NCBI GenBank assembly: GCA_963920665.1 | Contig: OY987263.1 | Location: forward strand, 34,832,547-34,896,546 | Direction of reading: 5' to 3' | DNA length: 64,000 bases | DNA from: Straminergon stramineum | Taxonomy: Eukaryota; Streptophyta; Bryopsida; Hypnales; Calliergonaceae | Part shown: positions 62,402-64,000 of the stretch, one piece after another | Layout: each line of letters starts with the position of its first letter | Position numbering within the stretch: the first letter of the stretch is position 1 | Notes under the pieces: model-generated | Seen by the model: the letters and a program-made list of their open reading frames with translations, nothing else | What the model was told of the DNA's origin: nothing | Database searches by the model: none | Translations under genes and position numbers: made by a program

Positions 62402-64000
62402 TAAATTGGAGATCTTGCAGCTGCTGGTTTTGGAGGTGTATCATTCTCTTACGGGTGTCAATCAGCCCTTTTTTTTGGCACCACGGGGCTAGATTGCACC
62501 ATTTCAAAATAACTACCTACTTTTTTCCAGAAAAAAGTAATCTTTTTTTGCCAGAATTTTTTCATTTCTATTTTAAAAGTGGATGAATTTGCCAAATTTG
62601 GATGAAAATGCATGAATATGAATGAAAAGTTCTTTTTAGTCCAAAAGATGGATGAATGCAGCAATACAATACTTCAACAAATTTTGACACTTTCTCAAAA
62701 AGTAAAAAAAAGGCTGGTGTCAATTAAAGATTGTTTGAGAACATCGGGGAACCTTGGGGGGGAACGTTGGGGAACATTGAGATTTGTCACCTCATATAAC
62801 CGGGTCTTCTTGAATAAAGTTAGCTAACCTAAATTAGATGCTGAAGTTGCTCCGCAGTTCTGTGATTGATGCTTAATTTTGTTAATTCAGACTTTTTGAG
62901 AAGCATCATTATTTGGGGGGATTAGTAAGTTAGGTGAGGGATTTTTGAGGAGTATGGGTCCATCTGCAAAGGTGTGATCATGTCCCCCACCCACTAATCT
63001 CCCCCTAATCAACTTTTAATTAATTTGTATTTTCTTATCCTAATCAAAATAATTCATACCACACATGATTCAAATATAAGGTAGGTAATAACGTCAATAA
63101 CGTCACTTTTTGGTACTTTGCCTAGTTGCTATTACTAGACTAGTCAAATCTTTCATCTTTTTTGGTTGGCAAGTGAAAGGAGGTTCCAACATAGCAAAGA
63201 ATGGGACATTTGGATATTATATGCAAAAGGTATGGAGGTTCAAAACATTGAAAATTTGGTAGAGTTTGGGGGATGGTTTCATCCACATAGGTATATATTG
63301 ATTTTGGAGATGTACATGGAGTGGTGATGGTGGTTTTAGGTAGGATGCAATTCTTGGTGTACTATCTTGATCCGGCTTGGAGGATTCTATAGGCCAAAAA
63401 TGTTTGATAGATGACTTGACTATTAACTGTAAAAACAAATAATGCACCTAAGTATTGGTCCAATAGTAGAAACATTTTGGTGACTACCTTGGTCTGATGG
63501 GGGACCACATCCTTTAAGGGTTAATGCATCTCTAATTAATGTGACTTTTGAATTTGATATGCATATGAGTTTCATATTCATTGAAATTTTAGTAGCTCCA
63601 AAAGAGTAGTGACTTCAAAAAGTAGCAATTTTAAGATTTTTTTTGAAACATTTATATATTTATTTCTAAAGAAGAAACTCACTTTAAATTAATTTGTTCT
63701 GATATGGATTTGCATTTATTAAGGGATTTTAATTCATATGCTATAAGTCTTGTGAGCTTCATATGACAATAACAAGGGGCTTATTTCCTGATGAATTGCA
63801 ATAGCATCTTTGGTATTTTATTGTGACTTTTTGAAAAATGTTGTTTTTTTAAATATCAAAAATGATGATTGTTGAGTTGAGATTTTTTTTGGAGAGCAAA
63901 GTGAAATTTTCAATTGTAAACCTAAACTTGGATTCACATTAGGGGAGAGTTAAACCCAAGAAGGGGTCACTTCATAGAGCAAAAAGTTGGGTAGGAAAAA
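62402..64000. other. AT-rich spacer to the window end, with the second copy of the 32505 repeat
   Basis: The partner of 32505-32740 lies at about 63115-63345, followed by a CCTTTAAGGGTTAA terminus at 63511-63524, so a TTAA-type element probably ends there. CAATAGTAGAAAC at 63461 looks like a lone CACTA-MITE end. No gene is seen. Confidence 0.4.

Noticed and set aside
1..64000. CRISPR array, bacterial operon or phage content
   Set aside because: Genes are split by introns, spacers are eukaryotic-type repeats, and no regularly spaced short repeats exist.

Overview
This window is a nuclear segment from a land plant. It has split genes with short GT-AG introns, moderately GC-rich exons, and very AT-rich intergenic DNA full of short repeats. 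The gene set (a GTF2H4/TFB2 orthologue, a ZW10/MIP1 orthologue, a plant-type LDAH-like hydrolase, a plant MOCOS-like protein) fits a streptophyte. I cannot name the species; gene density (about one gene per 10 kb) and repeat style would suit a bryophyte or another early-diverging lineage, but that is inference.

Six protein genes can be supported. Left to right they are: (A) the first exon of an unidentified protein on the minus strand, running off the left edge; (B) a 13-block LDAH-like alpha/beta hydrolase on the minus strand (3422-9398); (C) TFIIH subunit TFB2/p52 on the plus strand (11193-17263), head-to-head with B across a 1.8 kb spacer; (D) a Lys-rich nuclear-type protein on the plus strand (24500-27574); (E) the ZW10 tethering/kinetochore protein on the minus strand, 15 exons (37151-44442); (F) a molybdenum-cofactor-sulfurase-like, PLP-fold protein on the minus strand (50573-54185). 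For B to F I traced every exon by hand. All junctions keep frame, and the predicted lengths (311, 473, 429, 770 and 637 aa) suit the families where a family is recognised. These are unrelated housekeeping genes, not a cluster acting in one pathway. The nearest functional link is that ZW10 and LDAH both concern ER, Golgi or lipid-droplet membranes, and I read nothing into it.

The spacers are mostly decayed non-autonomous elements. One theme recurs: many unrelated AT-rich blocks (230, 600, 900 and 1100 bp) end in 5'-TTAA-CCC(C)TAAA...TTTAGGGG-TTAA-3'. At least one copy is flanked by a directly repeated TTAT, which suggests a TTAA-targeting element (a piggyBac-like signature) or elements with telomere-like ends. 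In addition there are a Mutator-like MITE nested inside such a block, two CACTA-type MITEs with 3-bp target duplications, one MITE with an 18-bp perfect inverted repeat, and two long foldbacks that resemble small-RNA precursors. Introns and promoters also carry diverged short tandem duplications (50-260 bp), including a duplicated exon/donor in gene D and a duplicated donor in gene A. I saw no tRNA, rRNA, CRISPR array or intact autonomous transposon.
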